The notes beneath the pieces are model-generated. The model saw nothing but the letters and a program-made list of their open reading frames with translations. It made no database searches and was not told the DNA's origin. Below, piece by piece: positions 26,014-35,225 of a stretch of DNA of 64,000 nt (positions are counted from its first letter, which is position 1; each line of letters begins with the position of its first letter). The position numbers and the translations under genes were made by a program. The DNA is from Rosettibacter firmus (GTDB lineage Bacteria > Bacteroidota > Ignavibacteria > Ignavibacteriales > Melioribacteraceae), in the NCBI RefSeq assembly GCF_036860695.1, contig NZ_JAYKGJ010000001.1, positions 310,001 to 374,000 of the forward strand, read 5' to 3'.

Positions 26014-28415
26014 TAAATGCCTCTTAATTTTGCATTAAATTTTTCTTCTACCGTTTTTATTGCATTCCAGAAATCTTTATCAACTTCTTCCTCAGTTAAA
26101 GTTCTATTCTCATCATAATACTCTAACTGGAACGCAAGACTCTTTTTACCTTTACCTAAACTTTCACTTTGGAAAATATCAAATAACTTAATATGATGCA
26201 ACAACTTAGAACTTGATTTTTTAATAATTTCAATTACACTTTCTGCTTCTACTGTTTCATCAAATATAAATGCAAAATCACGATATACTTTTGGATACTT
26301 TAATAATTCTTTAAATTCTTTTTTGGGAATTTGAATAGATTTAATTAAATCCAGATCAAATATAAATGCCAGTACATTCTGATCAATATCGAATAATTTT
26401 AATAATTCATTTTTTATAATTCCACCCTGTCCAAGTATTGTTTCATTATATTTTAGTTGTATTGCCAAATCAAATTCATTTGTATCAGTAACTTTTTTTA
26501 TTTCTATATTAGATAAAGATAATAATTTTAAAAGAAATGATTGAACATAACCTTTTAAATCATAAATATCATATTGTCTATCTTTTTCATACCATTCCCT
26601 TTCGACAGCATTACCTGTGATTGCAATAATTAAACTTTCTTTTTCATAGAAATCATCAAAGCTTTTAATTTCGTTATCGTGTTTTCTTTCAAATACTTTT
26701 CCAATCTCAAATAACTTAAGATTTTTTTCATTAACTTTTAGATTGTTTAATACAGCCTGTAACATTCCTGGCAACAAAGAAGGTCTCAAATGAGTCATTT
26801 CAATACTTTGTGGATTCAATACACTAATTGGTTTTCCAAATCTTTTTGCTATATCTTCTCTCAACAAAGAATTTGTGACAATTTCAAAAAAGCCTAAAGA
26901 AATTAAGATGTTTCTTACTTCATCATTAAAATAAGTCTGGTCTATTTTTTCTTCAAGTGTTACCGAAATTTTATCTACTTCTGGTATCTTATCATAACCA
27001 TAAATTCTCGCAACTTCTTCAATTAAATCAATTTCTCTATCAATATCATGACGATATGAAGGGATTATAAGTGATATTTTTGTATCATCTTCTTTCTTAA
27101 TTTCAAAACCCAGATTTATAAAAATCTTTTTTACTTTTTCTTCTGGTATTTCATAACCTAATATTTTTTTAATTCTACTATATCGCAATTCAACAGATTT
27201 CTTGGGAAAAGGAGCAGGATAAACATCAATTTCAGATTTTGCAACTTCGCCACCTGCAATTTCATAAATGAGTTGTGCTGCTCTTCGTGCTGCCCATACT
27301 GTTATATCATAATCAGTTCCTCTTTCAAATCGATAAGATGCATCGGTCTGAAGTCCCAATCTTTTTGCTGTTTTTCTTATTGAAGAAGGATTAAAAAATG
27401 CACTTTCAATTAAGATATTTTTTGTTGATGATGTTACTTCTGAATTTTCACCACCCATTATTCCAGCTATTGCAACAGGTTTGTGTGCATCGCATATCAT
27501 TAAATCTTTTGATGTGAGTTCTCTTTCTTTTGAATCAAGTGTTACAAATTTTTCTCCATCGCTGGCACATTTAACTATAATTTTTCTTTCACTTAGATTG
27601 TCTAAATCGAAAGCATGCAGTGGTTGACCAATTTCATAAAGAACGTAATTAGTTACATCAACAACATTATTGATTGGTCTTAAGCCTACACTTTTTAATC
27701 TATTCTTTAACCATTCAGGTGATTCTTTTATTTCAACATTCAGAACAACTTTTCCAATATATCTTGGACAGTTAACCACATCAACAATTTCAACTGAAGC
27801 AATCTCTTCAGATTTAAAATTTGATTCTTTTAATCTAACTTCTGGTAATTTTACTGGCCTATCAAAAATTGCAGATAGATCTCTTGCTATACCAATATGA
27901 CTTAAAGCATCAGCTCGATTTGGTGTAATTGCAATATCAAGTATTATATCATTCATTCCCAGAGCATCTGCAAGTGGTGTTCCTTCTTTCAATTCAGAAT
28001 TAAGTACCATTATTCCATCATGATTTTCACTAATTCCCAACTCTTTTTCAGAACAAATCATTCCTTCAGATAATTCACCACGTATTTTTGTTTTTTCCAG
28101 TTTCAAACCATTGAAAGGAATTTTTGCTCCTACTTTTGCAAAAGGAACTTTCTGACCTTCCTGAACATTTGGTGCACCACAAACTACATTATATTCCCTT
28201 GTACCATCTGAAACAATACAAACAGAAAGTTTATCGGCATTTGGATGTTTTCTTTTTTCTTTTACATAACCAACAACTATATTCTGGAAATTTTTTGATT
28301 GATCAATTATTTCTTCAACTTCAAGTCCCGCTAAAGTTAATCTTTCAACTATTTCATCAATTGAAATATCTTTCAAATCAATATAATCATTAAGCCAGTT
28401 AAGAGAAATTTTCAT
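26013..28415 (-). CDS. pheT: Phenylalanyl-tRNA synthetase beta subunit
   Basis: 800 residues. Order: N-terminal B1 domain, EMAP-type tRNA-binding domain (VGYVKEKRKHPNADKLSV), B3/B4 editing domain, B5 domain, a synthetase-like core, and a C-terminal FDX-ACB anticodon-binding domain (YPKVYRDFAFIF). It forms an alpha2-beta2 enzyme with PheS, encoded 9 bp upstream in the operon. Confidence 0.96.
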   Translation of the reverse strand: MKISLNWLNDYIDLKDISIDEIVERLTLAGLEVEEIIDQSKNFQNIVVGYVKEKRKHPNADKLSVCIVSDGTREYNVVCGAPNVQEGQKVPFAKVGAKIPFNGLKLEKTKIRGELSEGMICSEKELGISENHDGIMVLNSELKEGTPLADALGMNDIILDIAITPNRADALSHIGIARDLSAIFDRPVKLPEVRLKESNFKSEEIASVEIVDVVNCPRYIGKVVLNVEIKESPEWLKNRLKSVGLRPINNVVDVTNYVLYEIGQPLHAFDLDNLSERKIIVKCASDGEKFVTLDSKERELTSKDLMICDAHKPVAIAGIMGGENSEVTSSTKNILIESAFFNPSSIRKTAKRLGLQTDASYRFERGTDYDITVWAARRAAQLIYEIAGGEVAKSEIDVYPAPFPKKSVELRYSRIKKILGYEIPEEKVKKIFINLGFEIKKEDDTKISLIIPSYRHDIDREIDLIEEVARIYGYDKIPEVDKISVTLEEKIDQTYFNDEVRNILISLGFFEIVTNSLLREDIAKRFGKPISVLNPQSIEMTHLRPSLLPGMLQAVLNNLKVNEKNLKLFEIGKVFERKHDNEIKSFDDFYEKESLIIAITGNAVEREWYEKDRQYDIYDLKGYVQSFLLKLLSLSNIEIKKVTDTNEFDLAIQLKYNETILGQGGIIKNELLKLFDIDQNVLAFIFDLDLIKSIQIPKKEFKELLKYPKVYRDFAFIFDETVEAESVIEIIKKSSSKLLHHIKLFDIFQSESLGKGKKSLAFQLEYYDENRTLTEEEVDKDFWNAIKTVEEKFNAKLRGI

Positions 28416-28424
28416 AATTCACCT

Positions 28425-29417
28425 TTAGAATTGCGTAAGAAATCGTATATCGCTATCAAAAAGAATTCTTATATCATCGATGCCATATTTTCTCATAGCA
28501 GTTCTTTCGATTCCCATACCAAATGCATAACCTACATATTCTTCTGGATCGATACCTACATTAATTAAAACATTTGGATCGACCATACCACAACCAAGAA
28601 CTTCGAGCCATCTTCCTTCTTTTCCCTTAGGTTGCCACCATACATCCATTTCTGCACTTGGTTCTGTAAATGGGAAGAAACTTGCACGAAAGCGATATCT
28701 TACATCTTTACCAAAAAATTGTTTAAGAAAGGCAACAAGAGTTCCTTTCAGTTCTGCAAATGTAACATCTTTATCAACATATAAGCCTTCAACCTGATGA
28801 AACAAACAATAACTTTTTGCACTTATTACTTCATTACGATAAACTTTACCTGGCATTATAGCTCGAATAGGAGGTTTCTTTTCTTTCATTAATCTAATTT
28901 GAACAGGTGAAGTATGTGTTCTTAGAAGAAAATTTTGATTAATAAAAAATGTATCCTGCATATCTCTTGCAGGATGATCTGCGGGAAAGTTTAATGCTTC
29001 GAAATTATTATAATCAGATTCTAATTCAGGTCCTTCGTAAACAGAGAATCCAAGACTTTTAAATATTGATTTAATTTCATCAAGTGTTTGAGTAATTAAA
29101 TGTTTGCTTCCTAGAGTTTTAATTCTTCCTGGGAGTGTAACATCAAGCGATAATTCTTTTTTAGTTTTTTCTTCAGCTTCTAATTTTGATTTTAGTTCTT
29201 CATATTTTGCTTGAGCATAATTTTTTAATTCATTGAGAGCCTGGCCAACAATTCTTTTTTCTTCTTTTGAAATTTCTTTAAATGCATCGAAAAGTTGTGG
29301 TATTATTCCTTTACGACTTAGATACTTGATACGAAATTCTTCAAGTGATTGAAGATTAGAGATTTTATTTAAATCATTATCAAAATCAGTTCGGGTTTGA
29401 GATATTTTATCGATCAT
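28425..29417 (-). CDS. pheS: Phenylalanyl-tRNA synthetase alpha subunit
   Basis: 330 residues. An N-terminal coiled coil for tRNA binding is followed by the class II catalytic core with HPARDMQDTFF, LLRTHTSPVQIR and GMGIERTAM. Part of the thrS-infC-rpmI-rplT-pheS-pheT translation operon, with the order conserved from E. coli. Confidence 0.96.
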   Translation of the reverse strand: MIDKISQTRTDFDNDLNKISNLQSLEEFRIKYLSRKGIIPQLFDAFKEISKEEKRIVGQALNELKNYAQAKYEELKSKLEAEEKTKKELSLDVTLPGRIKTLGSKHLITQTLDEIKSIFKSLGFSVYEGPELESDYNNFEALNFPADHPARDMQDTFFINQNFLLRTHTSPVQIRLMKEKKPPIRAIMPGKVYRNEVISAKSYCLFHQVEGLYVDKDVTFAELKGTLVAFLKQFFGKDVRYRFRASFFPFTEPSAEMDVWWQPKGKEGRWLEVLGCGMVDPNVLINVGIDPEEYVGYAFGMGIERTAMRKYGIDDIRILFDSDIRFLTQF

Positions 29418-29487
29418 AATAAATCCCGAGTATTTAAAATAATTCCCTTCCTTATCAGCACATAGAAAAGTAAGGAAGGGAAAAAAA

Positions 29488-29835
29488 TTAGTTCATGGCA
29501 AATTTTACTACATCAGAGAAAGCTTTTGGATTTTCAACTGCAAGGCTTGCAAGAATTTTTCTATTGATACTAATTCCTTTTTTATTAAGTGCACCAATTA
29601 AACGAGAATAAGTAGTACCATTTTCTCTTGCAGCTGCATTAATTCTTACAATCCATAGAGAACGGAATTCTCTTTTTTTAGCTTTTCTATCTCTGTATGC
29701 ATGAAGTAAAGCTTTTTCGACATGATGTTTTGCTACAGTAAGAACTTTACTGCGAGCTCCCCAATAACCTTTAGCTAATTTAAGTACTTTTTTTCTTCTT
29801 TTTTTAGAAGCTACATGATTTACTGAACGTGGCAT
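29488..29835 (-). CDS. rplT: 50S ribosomal protein L20
   Basis: 115 residues with the L20 pattern [27 protein letters not shown] and [27 protein letters not shown] ribosome-binding site precedes the ATG. In other bacteria L20 represses its own operon by binding leader RNA; no clear copy of that site was identified here. Confidence 0.97.
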   Translation of the reverse strand: MPRSVNHVASKKRRKKVLKLAKGYWGARSKVLTVAKHHVEKALLHAYRDRKAKKREFRSLWIVRINAAARENGTTYSRLIGALNKKGISINRKILASLAVENPKAFSDVVKFAMN

Positions 29836-29852
29836 TTCAATTCCTCACTAAT

Positions 29853-30044
29853 TTATTGAATCATTATTTTAACTCTTTTCAAATCAGCTTTAGAAACAAG
29901 AGTTGCTTTTCTTAAATTTCTTTTTCTTTTTCTGGATTTAGTAGTAAGAATATGTGATTTGTATGCTTTATTTCTTTTAATTTTTCCAGTGCCAGTAACT
30001 CTAAAAGTTTTAGTGGCACCACGATTACTTTTCATTTTTGGCAT
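29853..30044 (-). CDS. rpmI: 50S ribosomal protein L35
   Basis: 63 residues, highly basic: [20 protein letters not shown] and the central [10 protein letters not shown]. It lies between infC and rplT, 12 and 17 bp from its neighbours, as is usual. Confidence 0.97.
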   Translation of the reverse strand: MPKMKSNRGATKTFRVTGTGKIKRNKAYKSHILTTKSRKRKRNLRKATLVSKADLKRVKIMIQ

Positions 30045-30056
30045 TGTCTCACCTAT

Positions 30057-30584
30057 CTATTTTTTCTTTTTACCTTTTTGCGGTGCTAATATGGCATGCA
30101 TCGCTCTGCCTTCAAACTTTGGTTCCTGTTCAACTTTTGCAATATCAGATAATCTTTCGATAAATCTTTTCAAAAGTTCTTCGCCAATTTCTGTATATGC
30201 TAATTCTCTACCTTTAAATATAACAGAAACTTTTACTTTATTTCCTTCTTCAATAAAATTTGCTGCATGACGAGCTTTAAAATCAAAATCATGAGTATCG
30301 GTATTTGGATGCAACCTTATCTCTTTAAGAACGCTAACCTGTTGTTTTTTCTTTTGTAACTTTTCTTTTTTTTGTAGTTCGTAGACAAATTTACCGTAAT
30401 CAATAATTTTACAAACTGGTGGATTAGCTTGTGGTGCAATTTCAACTAAATCCATACCAGCTTCTTCAGCTTTTAATAAAGCTTCCTTAATACTAACTAT
30501 GCCAATCTGCTCTCCATTAGCTCCAATTAATCTTACTTCTGGAGATTTAATTTCCTGATTAACACGATGTTTTGTTTGTGTAAT
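30057..30584 (-). CDS. infC: Translation initiation factor IF-3 with AUU start codon
   Basis: 175 residues. The N-domain includes NQEIKSPEVRLIGANGEQIG and the C-domain KEIRLHPNTDTHDFDFKARH. An in-frame TAA lies at 30590-30588, and no ATG, GTG or TTG occurs until residue 44. The codon at 30584-30582 is ATT, six nt after a GAGG ribosome-binding site (30594-30591). The rare AUU initiator of infC lets IF-3 repress its own translation in E. coli. The ribosome-binding site sits just past the thrS stop. Confidence 0.94.
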   Translation of the reverse strand: MTQTKHRVNQEIKSPEVRLIGANGEQIGIVSIKEALLKAEEAGMDLVEIAPQANPPVCKIIDYGKFVYELQKKEKLQKKKQQVSVLKEIRLHPNTDTHDFDFKARHAANFIEEGNKVKVSVIFKGRELAYTEIGEELLKRFIERLSDIAKVEQEPKFEGRAMHAILAPQKGKKKK

Positions 30585-30595
30585 ATATTACCTCT

Positions 30596-32527
30596 TTATT
30601 TGTGATTTATTCTATTTTTTATTTCGTACTGAATTAAATCAATAAATTCTTTTAATGATAAACTTCCTTTATCACCAACTTTATGCTGGCGAACTGAAAC
30701 TGTGCCAGAATTTTTTTCTTTTTCTCCAACTATTAACATATAAGGCACTTTTTGAGTTTCCCAATCTCTAATTTTATATCCAATCTTCTCATTTCTTTCA
30801 TCGAGCTCTACAAAAATATCTAAATCTTTCAATTGTTTGTATATTTCTGTTGCATAATCAAGATAATTTTGAGATACCGGAACAACAGCCACCTGAACCG
30901 GTGCAAGCCAGGTTGGGAAATCACCTGCATAATGTTCGATTAAAATTCCCATAAATCTTTCAATCGAACCAAGTAAAGCACGATGTACCATAAATGGTCT
31001 ATGTTCTTTTCCATCCTCGCCAATGTATTTCATTTCAAAGCGTTCAGGTAAATTAAAATCGAATTGAACAGTACTCAATTGCCATTGTCTGTTTAGAGCA
31101 TCATTTATTTTAATATCTATTTTAGGGCCATAGAAAGCTCCGCCACCTTCATCAATTTCATAAGATAAATTTTCTCTTTCAAGAGCATGTTTAAGTGAAT
31201 TGGTAGCTTTATTCCAGAGTTCATCATCACCAATTGCATCTTCTGGCTTTGTTGCTATATAAAATTTTAAATCACTGAATCCAAATGACTTTAACATAAA
31301 AATGGAAAAGCGAACAACTTCAACAACTTCATCTTCAATTTGTTCATGAGTACAAAAAATATGTGCATCATCCTGTGTAAAACCTCTTACTCTTAATAAA
31401 CCATGAAGTACTCCACTCTTCTCATAACGATAAACCGTACCTAATTCTGCCCATCTTAATGGAAGTTCTCTATATGAACGAAGTTTAGATTTATAAATCA
31501 TAATGTGAAATGGGCAGTTCATTGGTTTAATGTAATAATCCTGTTCATCTATATTCATTGGGGCATACATGTTCTCTTTATAGAACGAAAGATGTCCACT
31601 AGTTTCCCATAACCAGCTTTTCCCCATATGTGGTGAATAAAGAAGGTCGTAACCATTTTTAATATGCTGTGCTCTCCAGAATGTTTCTATTGTATTTCTA
31701 ATTCTGGATCCTTTAGGATGCCAGTAAATTAGACCAGCTCCAGCTTCTTCGTGAATGCTAAATAAATCAAGTTGTTTACCTAATTTTCTATGATCACGCT
31801 TTTTGGCTTCTTCGAGGAATAATAAATAATCATCCAGCATTTTTTTCTTTGGGAAAGAGATACCATAAATTCTCTGAAGTTGCTTGTTCTTTTCATCACC
31901 TCTCCAGTAAGAGCCTGATACACTAAGTAATTTTATATATTTAATTTTTCCTGTGCTTGGTAAATGTGGACCTGTACATAAATCAATAAAATCTCCTTCT
32001 TCATAAATACTTATTACATCTTTTGAATCATCCAGTTCACTTAAGATTTCAAGTTTATAATTATCTCCCTTCTTTTCGAATAATTCGATTGCTTCTTTTT
32101 TACTCAATTCTTTTCTAATGTATGAATTATTTTGCTTAGCAATTTCAAGCATCTTGTTTTCGATTTTGTTTAAATCTTCTTCGCTTAGCTTTGTATTAAT
32201 ATCGATATCATAATAAAAACCAGAATCTATAGCTGGTCCTACACCAAATTTAGCTTCAGGGAAAAGAGATTGAACAGCATGAGCCATTAAATGAGAAGTA
32301 GAATGCCAGTAAGTTTCTTTTCCTTCTTTATCTTCAAATGTTAAAATAGAAATTTCAGAATCATCGTTTATTTTTGTTGAAAGATCTTTAACAGTTCCAT
32401 TAATTTTTGCTACGAGAGCTTCTTCAGCAAGTCGAGGTGAAATACTTTGAGCAATTTCAAGAGGTGTAATACCTTTATGAAATTCCTTTATAGAGCCATC
32501 AGGAAATTTTATTTTAATAGTTTCCAT
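30596..32527 (-). CDS. thrS: Threonyl-tRNA synthetase
   Basis: 643 residues. Domains: TGS (1-60), the editing domain with WHSTSHLMAHAVQ, the class II core with the zinc-site Cys in KPMNCPFHI, HRALLGSIERFMGI, and a C-terminal anticodon-binding domain. First gene of the translation operon; a terminator and tRNA-Val lie directly upstream. Confidence 0.97.
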   Translation of the reverse strand: METIKIKFPDGSIKEFHKGITPLEIAQSISPRLAEEALVAKINGTVKDLSTKINDDSEISILTFEDKEGKETYWHSTSHLMAHAVQSLFPEAKFGVGPAIDSGFYYDIDINTKLSEEDLNKIENKMLEIAKQNNSYIRKELSKKEAIELFEKKGDNYKLEILSELDDSKDVISIYEEGDFIDLCTGPHLPSTGKIKYIKLLSVSGSYWRGDEKNKQLQRIYGISFPKKKMLDDYLLFLEEAKKRDHRKLGKQLDLFSIHEEAGAGLIYWHPKGSRIRNTIETFWRAQHIKNGYDLLYSPHMGKSWLWETSGHLSFYKENMYAPMNIDEQDYYIKPMNCPFHIMIYKSKLRSYRELPLRWAELGTVYRYEKSGVLHGLLRVRGFTQDDAHIFCTHEQIEDEVVEVVRFSIFMLKSFGFSDLKFYIATKPEDAIGDDELWNKATNSLKHALERENLSYEIDEGGGAFYGPKIDIKINDALNRQWQLSTVQFDFNLPERFEMKYIGEDGKEHRPFMVHRALLGSIERFMGILIEHYAGDFPTWLAPVQVAVVPVSQNYLDYATEIYKQLKDLDIFVELDERNEKIGYKIRDWETQKVPYMLIVGEKEKNSGTVSVRQHKVGDKGSLSLKEFIDLIQYEIKNRINHK

Positions 32528-32540
32528 ACTTATTCCTTAA

Positions 32541-32564
32541 TAAAAAAAAACGGAGATAACTCCG
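32541..32564 (-). terminator. Intrinsic terminator between tRNA-Val and thrS
   Basis: On the reverse strand CGGAG-TTAT-CTCCG is followed by nine T. It ends the tRNA transcript or could attenuate read-through into thrS, whose ATG is only 14 bp away. Confidence 0.85.
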
Positions 32565-32571
32565 GATGATG

Positions 32572-32645
32572 TGGGTTCTATAGGACTCGAACCTATGACC
32601 TTCTGCACGTCAAGCAGACGCTCTAGCCAACTGAGCTAAGAACCC
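32572..32645 (-). tRNA. tRNA-Val (GAC)
   Basis: 74-nt cloverleaf on the reverse strand. The acceptor stem GGGTTCT/AGAACCC, D-arm TAGCTCAGTTGG, anticodon stem-loop TCTGC-TTGACGT-GCAGA (anticodon GAC) and T-arm with GGTTCGAGTCC are all visible. The discriminator is A; CCA is not encoded. Confidence 0.95.
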
Positions 32646-32722
32646 ATAGATATTATATAGTCATTATTGTTTAAAATCCTATAATTCCCTTTTGAGAAAT
32701 TGATAAAATATCAATAATTCTG

Positions 32723-32809
32723 TACCGAGGGCCGGACTCGAACCGGCACGGGTGTATAACACCCACAGGATTTTAAGTCCTGTGCGTCTACCAATTCCGC
32801 CACCCCGGC
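32723..32809 (-). tRNA. tRNA-Leu (TAA)
   Basis: 87-nt class II tRNA with a long variable arm. The anticodon loop CTTAAAA (anticodon TAA) sits in the CAGGA/TCCTG stem, with T-arm GCCGGTTCGAGTCCGGC. Acceptor GCCGGGG pairs with CCTCGGT, including G-T pairs. CCA is not encoded. Confidence 0.95.
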
Positions 32810-32910
32810 AACAATAAATTGAGAACAATATTTATTAAATGTGTGCAAATATAATCTTTTTTTTCAATTCTTTGCAATAAGTTATTTTAGTTAGAAATTT
32901 AAAAATTACT

Positions 32911-33501
32911 TTATTTCCTATATTTATCATTAAGACCTTTTCGCTCCAAAATCATTGGTATTATTTTTTGAAGTCTTTTTAATCTCGTTTCTTCTTTTTT
33001 TGCTTCTGCTACATATTCTGAATACTCTCTTTTACAAGAAAAAGACAACTTTTCAAATGCATCTTTAAGTTCCAAATCTTTCTGAAGTGCACTTTTTAAT
33101 TCTTGAGGAATTATTAGTTCTTTTTTAGCTGGTTTAATTACATTTCCCTTTTTTTGATTTTCAATTGATTCTTTGAGATACTCTATAAGAATTTTCTCAT
33201 TTTCTTTGAAATCTTCCGGTGATGAAAATCTCAACTGGCGTAATGCTCTGGTTTTACCTTCCTGTGCATTTACTAATTTTTTATAATTATCTTTTAATAA
33301 TGCCCCTTGATAAAACCATATTGCCGCATAATTTTTAAATACTGCAAAACCTGCTATATTTTTATTCTCATAGACAAATACTGGTATGCCCCATTTTATA
33401 ACGGGTTTCATAAGCAATTTTTTTGTAATGCTTAGTAATTTATAAAGAACAGTTTTCCATTCAGGAAAATCTGCAATATAATCTTCAATTAATTTTTTCA
33501 T
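32911..33501 (-). CDS. YdeI/OmdA-family protein (DUF1801-like N-terminus)
   Basis: 196 residues. The N-terminal half (PEWKTVLYKLL, VIKWGIPVFVYENKNIAGF) matches the DUF1801/YdhG fold, and the C-terminal half (LKSALQKDLELKDAFEKLSFSCKREYSEYVAEAKKEETR) matches YdeI. Related proteins are annotated as bacteriocin-protection or OmpD-associated, without a clear mechanism. Single gene between tRNA-Leu and the phoR-like kinase. Confidence 0.8.
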   Translation of the reverse strand: MKKLIEDYIADFPEWKTVLYKLLSITKKLLMKPVIKWGIPVFVYENKNIAGFAVFKNYAAIWFYQGALLKDNYKKLVNAQEGKTRALRQLRFSSPEDFKENEKILIEYLKESIENQKKGNVIKPAKKELIIPQELKSALQKDLELKDAFEKLSFSCKREYSEYVAEAKKEETRLKRLQKIIPMILERKGLNDKYRK

Positions 33502-33522
33502 TGTTATAATCCTGGATAATTA

Positions 33523-34590
33523 TTAAAGTTTTTTAAGCACAAAAGAGAATTCACTTCCTTTGCCAGGTTGACTTTTAACTTCTACTTTTGAATTGTGAGC
33601 TTCAATAATATGTTTAACAATTGCAAGTCCCAATCCAGTCCCACCCATTTCTCTTGATCTATTTTTATCTACACGATAAAATCTTTCAAATATTCTATCT
33701 AAATCTTTTTCGGGTATACCTATTCCGGTATCTTTCACAAAAATTTTAACACTCTTATTAAACTCAACTACACCAATTTCCACTTTTCCAGTTTCAGTAT
33801 ACTTAATGGCATTCGTAATCAAGTTGTTCATTACTTGTTTTAATCTTTCTTTATCTCCATAAACTTCAATATTATTATTAAAAGGGAGTAAAACTAATTC
33901 AAGATTTTTCTTTTCTGCATAAGGTTTAAATTCATAAACAATATTTTCGAGAAATGGTGCAATCTTAAAAAATCTTAAACTCATTCTCATTTGTTTTGAT
34001 TCAATCATTGAAATATCAATCAAATCATTTAATAAGTTATTTAGATTATTAACATGTTGATTTGCTTTTTCTAAAAATGTACGATTAACTTTTTTATCAT
34101 CTATTGCCCCATTTAATAAAGTTTCTATGTATCCCTGAATTGCAAATATGGGTGTTCTCAGTTCGTGCGATACATTCCCCAAAAACTCTGTTCTTATCTT
34201 TTCTAATTTTTTTAAATGACTAATATCATTCTCAATTTTTCTGTACATCTTATGAATCTCTTTTTCTATTTGAAACAGATCTTCGGGAAGTCTAATTTCA
34301 TCAGGAGAGTTAAATTGATTTTTGCGAATTGATTTTATTGTGTTGATAATAATCCTAAAATCCTGCTCTCTTTTTCTAAATGAAAAGTATATCATCAAAA
34401 TAAAAGTAATTACTATTAGAAAAATTATAAGCAAAATTTGAGTGATATTAAGATCTGTAAAGTAGGCAATAAATAAAAATAGCAGATTAGAGATAATAAA
34501 TGGGAAAATATAATTTTTAATGTAAGAAATTTCGTATCTAATGTTTTTCAATATTTTTAAATCGATATCCCACCCCTTTAATTGTTTCAA
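33523..34590 (-). CDS. PhoR-like sensor histidine kinase
   Basis: About 355 residues: two TM helices near the N-terminus with hardly any periplasmic part, a HisKA box FLGNVSHELRTPIFAIQGYI, and HATPase motifs (NLITNAIKYTE, DTGIGIPEKDL, GTGLGLAIVK). No ATG start exists; TTG at 34590 or 34551 are the candidates, both overlapping the end of the regulator gene. It pairs with the upstream OmpR-type regulator. The phosphate-type PhoR function is only one possibility. Confidence 0.88.
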   Translation of the reverse strand: MKQLKGWDIDLKILKNIRYEISYIKNYIFPFIISNLLFLFIAYFTDLNITQILLIIFLIVITFILMIYFSFRKREQDFRIIINTIKSIRKNQFNSPDEIRLPEDLFQIEKEIHKMYRKIENDISHLKKLEKIRTEFLGNVSHELRTPIFAIQGYIETLLNGAIDDKKVNRTFLEKANQHVNNLNNLLNDLIDISMIESKQMRMSLRFFKIAPFLENIVYEFKPYAEKKNLELVLLPFNNNIEVYGDKERLKQVMNNLITNAIKYTETGKVEIGVVEFNKSVKIFVKDTGIGIPEKDLDRIFERFYRVDKNRSREMGGTGLGLAIVKHIIEAHNSKVEVKSQPGKGSEFSFVLKKL

Positions 34591-35224
34591 TTAAGTCGGC
34601 ATATTTACCTAATTTTTCTCTAATTTTTCTTACGTGTACATCAATCGTTCTTTCTACAACTATGATATCGTTTCCCCAGATATCACTTAATATTTTTTCT
34701 CTTGTAAATACGGTACCGGGATTAGATGCCAGATGTGCAAGTATTTCAAATTCTTTTCGTGGTAATATTATTTTTTTATTATCAACATAAACTGTATACT
34801 CATTACGATTAATTTTTAATGGACCTATTGATATTTCACCTGTAGAATTTCTATTTATTTCAACTTTTCGAAGATTGGATTTTATTCTTGCAATTAATTT
34901 TCTTGGAGAGATTGGTTTTCTTATATAATCATCTGCTCCAATATTTAAGCCATGAATTTCATCTATTTCAGAAGATTTTGCTGTTAAAAAAATTATTGGT
35001 GTTGTTGTATGATTTTTATCGCTTCTTATTCTTTTACATGTTTCATATCCATCAAGTTGTGGCATCATTATATCGAGTACGATCAAATCTGGATTTTCTG
35101 ATAACTTTGATAAAGCTTCCATGCCATTATAGGCAGTAATTACTTCATAGCCTTCTGCTTCAAGATTATACTTGAGAAATTCAATTATATCTTTTTCATC
35201 ATCTACTAAAAGAATTTTTGCCAT
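34538..35224 (-). CDS. OmpR/PhoB-family response regulator
   Basis: 228 residues. Receiver domain with LLVDDEKDI, Asp in LIVLDIMMPQLDG, and Lys in DDYIRKPISP; C-terminal winged helix with RTIDVHVRKIREKLG and IETIKGVGYRF. Its ATG follows the Gfo/Idh stop by one base. It overlaps the kinase frame, giving a standard two-component pair. Confidence 0.93.
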   Translation of the reverse strand: MAKILLVDDEKDIIEFLKYNLEAEGYEVITAYNGMEALSKLSENPDLIVLDIMMPQLDGYETCKRIRSDKNHTTTPIIFLTAKSSEIDEIHGLNIGADDYIRKPISPRKLIARIKSNLRKVEINRNSTGEISIGPLKINRNEYTVYVDNKKIILPRKEFEILAHLASNPGTVFTREKILSDIWGNDIIVVERTIDVHVRKIREKLGKYADLIETIKGVGYRFKNIEKH

Positions 35225-35225
35225 G

